Both the position numbers and the translations under genes were made by a program. 64,000 bases of DNA from Methylocystis sp. GTDB taxonomy: Bacteria > Pseudomonadota > Alphaproteobacteria > Rhizobiales > Beijerinckiaceae. The DNA is taken from assembly GCA_016178015.1 (NCBI GenBank), contig JACOUB010000045.1:1-64000 (forward strand), read 5' to 3'. This document shows positions 63,054 through 64,000 of the stretch, one piece after another; the first letter of the stretch is position 1, and every line of letters starts with the position of its first letter. The notes under the pieces were generated by a model. That model worked only from the letters and a program-made list of their open reading frames with translations, was not told where the DNA came from and did no database searches.

Positions 63054-63104
63054 GCAACCGGTTCTGGCGAGTCATGATTTGTGGCCGTTGGTTTGTGGAT
63101 TAAC

Positions 63105-64000
63105 ATGGTGCGCTACATTTCGACCCGCGGCGAGGCTCCAGAACTCGCTTTTGACGACGTTCTCCTCGGCGGCTTGGCGTCGGACGGCGGCCTCTACACG
63201 CCGAGGTCCTATCCATGCCTCGAGCCAGGCGCGATCGCCGCGCTGGCGGGGCTTCCTTACGCGCAGGCGAGCGCGGCCATTATCGCGCCCTTCGTCGGCG
63301 ACGCGTTCGGCGCCGATCGGCTCCTTGCCCTGACCGAGGCGGCCTATTCGTCGTTTCGCCACAAGGCGGTCGCGCCGCTGGTTCAGATATCCGACAGTCT
63401 CTTCGTTCTCGAGCTCTTTCATGGCCCGACGCTGGCGTTCAAGGACGTGGCGATGCAATTGCTCTCCCGCATGATGAATGATGTGCTGGAGCGGCGGGGA
63501 TTGCGCGCCACAATCGTCGGCGCGACGTCGGGCGACACGGGCGCCGCCGCCATCGAGGCGTTTCGCGGGCTCGATCGCGTCGACGTGTTCCTTCTTTATC
63601 CGCATGAGCGCGTCTCCGAGGTCCAGCGCCGGCAGATGACCACGGCGGCGGACGCCAACATCCACACGATTGCGTTGCGCGGAACATTCGACGACGCTCA
63701 GGCGATTCTGAAGAACTTGTTTCGCGATGAGGATTTTCGCGACAGCGTCGGCCTCGCCGGCGTCAATTCGATCAATTGGGCGCGCATCGTCGCCCAGACC
63801 GTTTACTATTTCACCAGCGCGGCGGCGCTCGGCGCGCCGGCGCGCGAACTCAGCTTCGCTGTGCCGACCGGCAATTTCGGCGATGTGCTGGCCGGCCATG
63901 TCGCCAAGCGCATGGGATTGCCGGTGCGCCAGCTCGTCATCGCCACCAACGCCAACGACATTTTGGCGCGCAGCCTGACGACGGGCCGTTACGAGGTGCG
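63105..64000 (+). CDS. thrC: Threonine synthase (partial at the window edge)
   Basis: PLP enzyme that turns O-phosphohomoserine into threonine. The first 298 residues are present. RYISTRGEAPELAFDDVLLGGLASDGGLYTP opens the long (fungal/alphaproteobacterial) form; the PLP Lys is K113 in LAFKDVAMQ, followed by VGATSGDTGAAAIEAF and VPTGNFGDVLAGH. The gene runs past the right end of the window. Its homoserine kinase partner, thrB, is 25 kb away. Confidence 0.95.
   Translation, partial: MVRYISTRGEAPELAFDDVLLGGLASDGGLYTPRSYPCLEPGAIAALAGLPYAQASAAIIAPFVGDAFGADRLLALTEAAYSSFRHKAVAPLVQISDSLFVLELFHGPTLAFKDVAMQLLSRMMNDVLERRGLRATIVGATSGDTGAAAIEAFRGLDRVDVFLLYPHERVSEVQRRQMTTAADANIHTIALRGTFDDAQAILKNLFRDEDFRDSVGLAGVNSINWARIVAQTVYYFTSAAALGAPARELSFAVPTGNFGDVLAGHVAKRMGLPVRQLVIATNANDILARSLTTGRYEV

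Noticed and set aside
1-64000. tRNA or rRNA genes
   Set aside because: Intergenic gaps were scanned for TTCGA-type T-loops with flanking stems and for rRNA blocks; none was convincing by eye. A tRNAscan-SE run would settle it.

Overview
The window is ordinary chromosomal DNA of a GC-rich alphaproteobacterium, most likely of the order Hyphomicrobiales (Rhizobiales). Pointers are the gene order ispH-thrB-rnhA-peroxiredoxin, an ATP synthase F0 cluster (atpI-B-E-F'-F) without F1 genes, the order coxB-coxA-ctaB-small membrane protein-ctaG-coxC-DUF983-SURF1-thrC, IalB-type and extensin-like secreted proteins, and an intergenic repeat starting GTCATTGCGAGCGAAGCGAA. A vitamin-B12 methylmalonyl-CoA mutase and an acetate kinase/phosphotransacylase pair fit a methylotroph or PHB-cycling relative, but no methane or methanol oxidation gene is present, so the family is not fixed. 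No phage, CRISPR array, rRNA or tRNA gene was seen.

Layout. 0.2-11 kb: a sigma-54 response regulator operon, an M3 oligopeptidase with an O-methyltransferase, an S24-type repressor, RecQ with an SH3-domain protein, a 2-hydroxyacid dehydrogenase, and an operon of an OmpR-type regulator (degenerate receiver) with a lone cNMP-binding protein. 11-21 kb: L,D-transpeptidase, YggS, UDP-sugar epimerase, small cytochromes, mazEF, ScpA, MogA, DapB, GpmA and AlkB. 21-31 kb: siroheme synthase, a pheS-x-HEPN-pheT operon, ackA/pta-like genes and a YgjP-type metallopeptidase. 31-41 kb: DUF4142, HNH nuclease, a polyprenyl-phosphate sugar transferase, a decayed sbcD-like start and a frameshifted FAD enzyme, then ispH-thrB-rnhA-prx and a DsbD-N-like protein. 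41-51.5 kb: YqgE, an MHYT-PAS-GGDEF-EAL protein, an extensin-like lipoprotein, SMC, and a small accessory island with a DUF4160/DUF2442-HTH pair, an MntA/HepT pair, two transposase 3' remnants and a resolvase stub. 51.5-64 kb: ATP synthase F0, two secreted proteins, the aa3 cytochrome oxidase operon and the start of thrC.

The most unusual points are: (1) a two-gene module with a HEPN-fold protein lying inside the phenylalanyl-tRNA synthetase operon and overlapping the pheT start; (2) an MntA/HepT toxin-antitoxin pair bracketed by two same-direction remnants of a Y1/RAYT-like transposase 3' end; (3) at least four families of dispersed palindromic intergenic repeats, one of which (six copies) sits just past stop codons and in one case supplies the C-terminus of a reading frame; and (4) a DUF4160/DUF2442-HTH pair preceded by a 14-bp direct repeat at 33-bp spacing.

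How the genes work together: the F0 and cytochrome oxidase operons form an aerobic energy block. ctaB (heme O), ctaG (copper) and SURF1 assemble the aa3 oxidase encoded by coxB, coxA and coxC. The rest is amino-acid, cofactor, cell-envelope and repair housekeeping in short operons. Gene names rest on recognition of motifs and length by eye; no database search was run.
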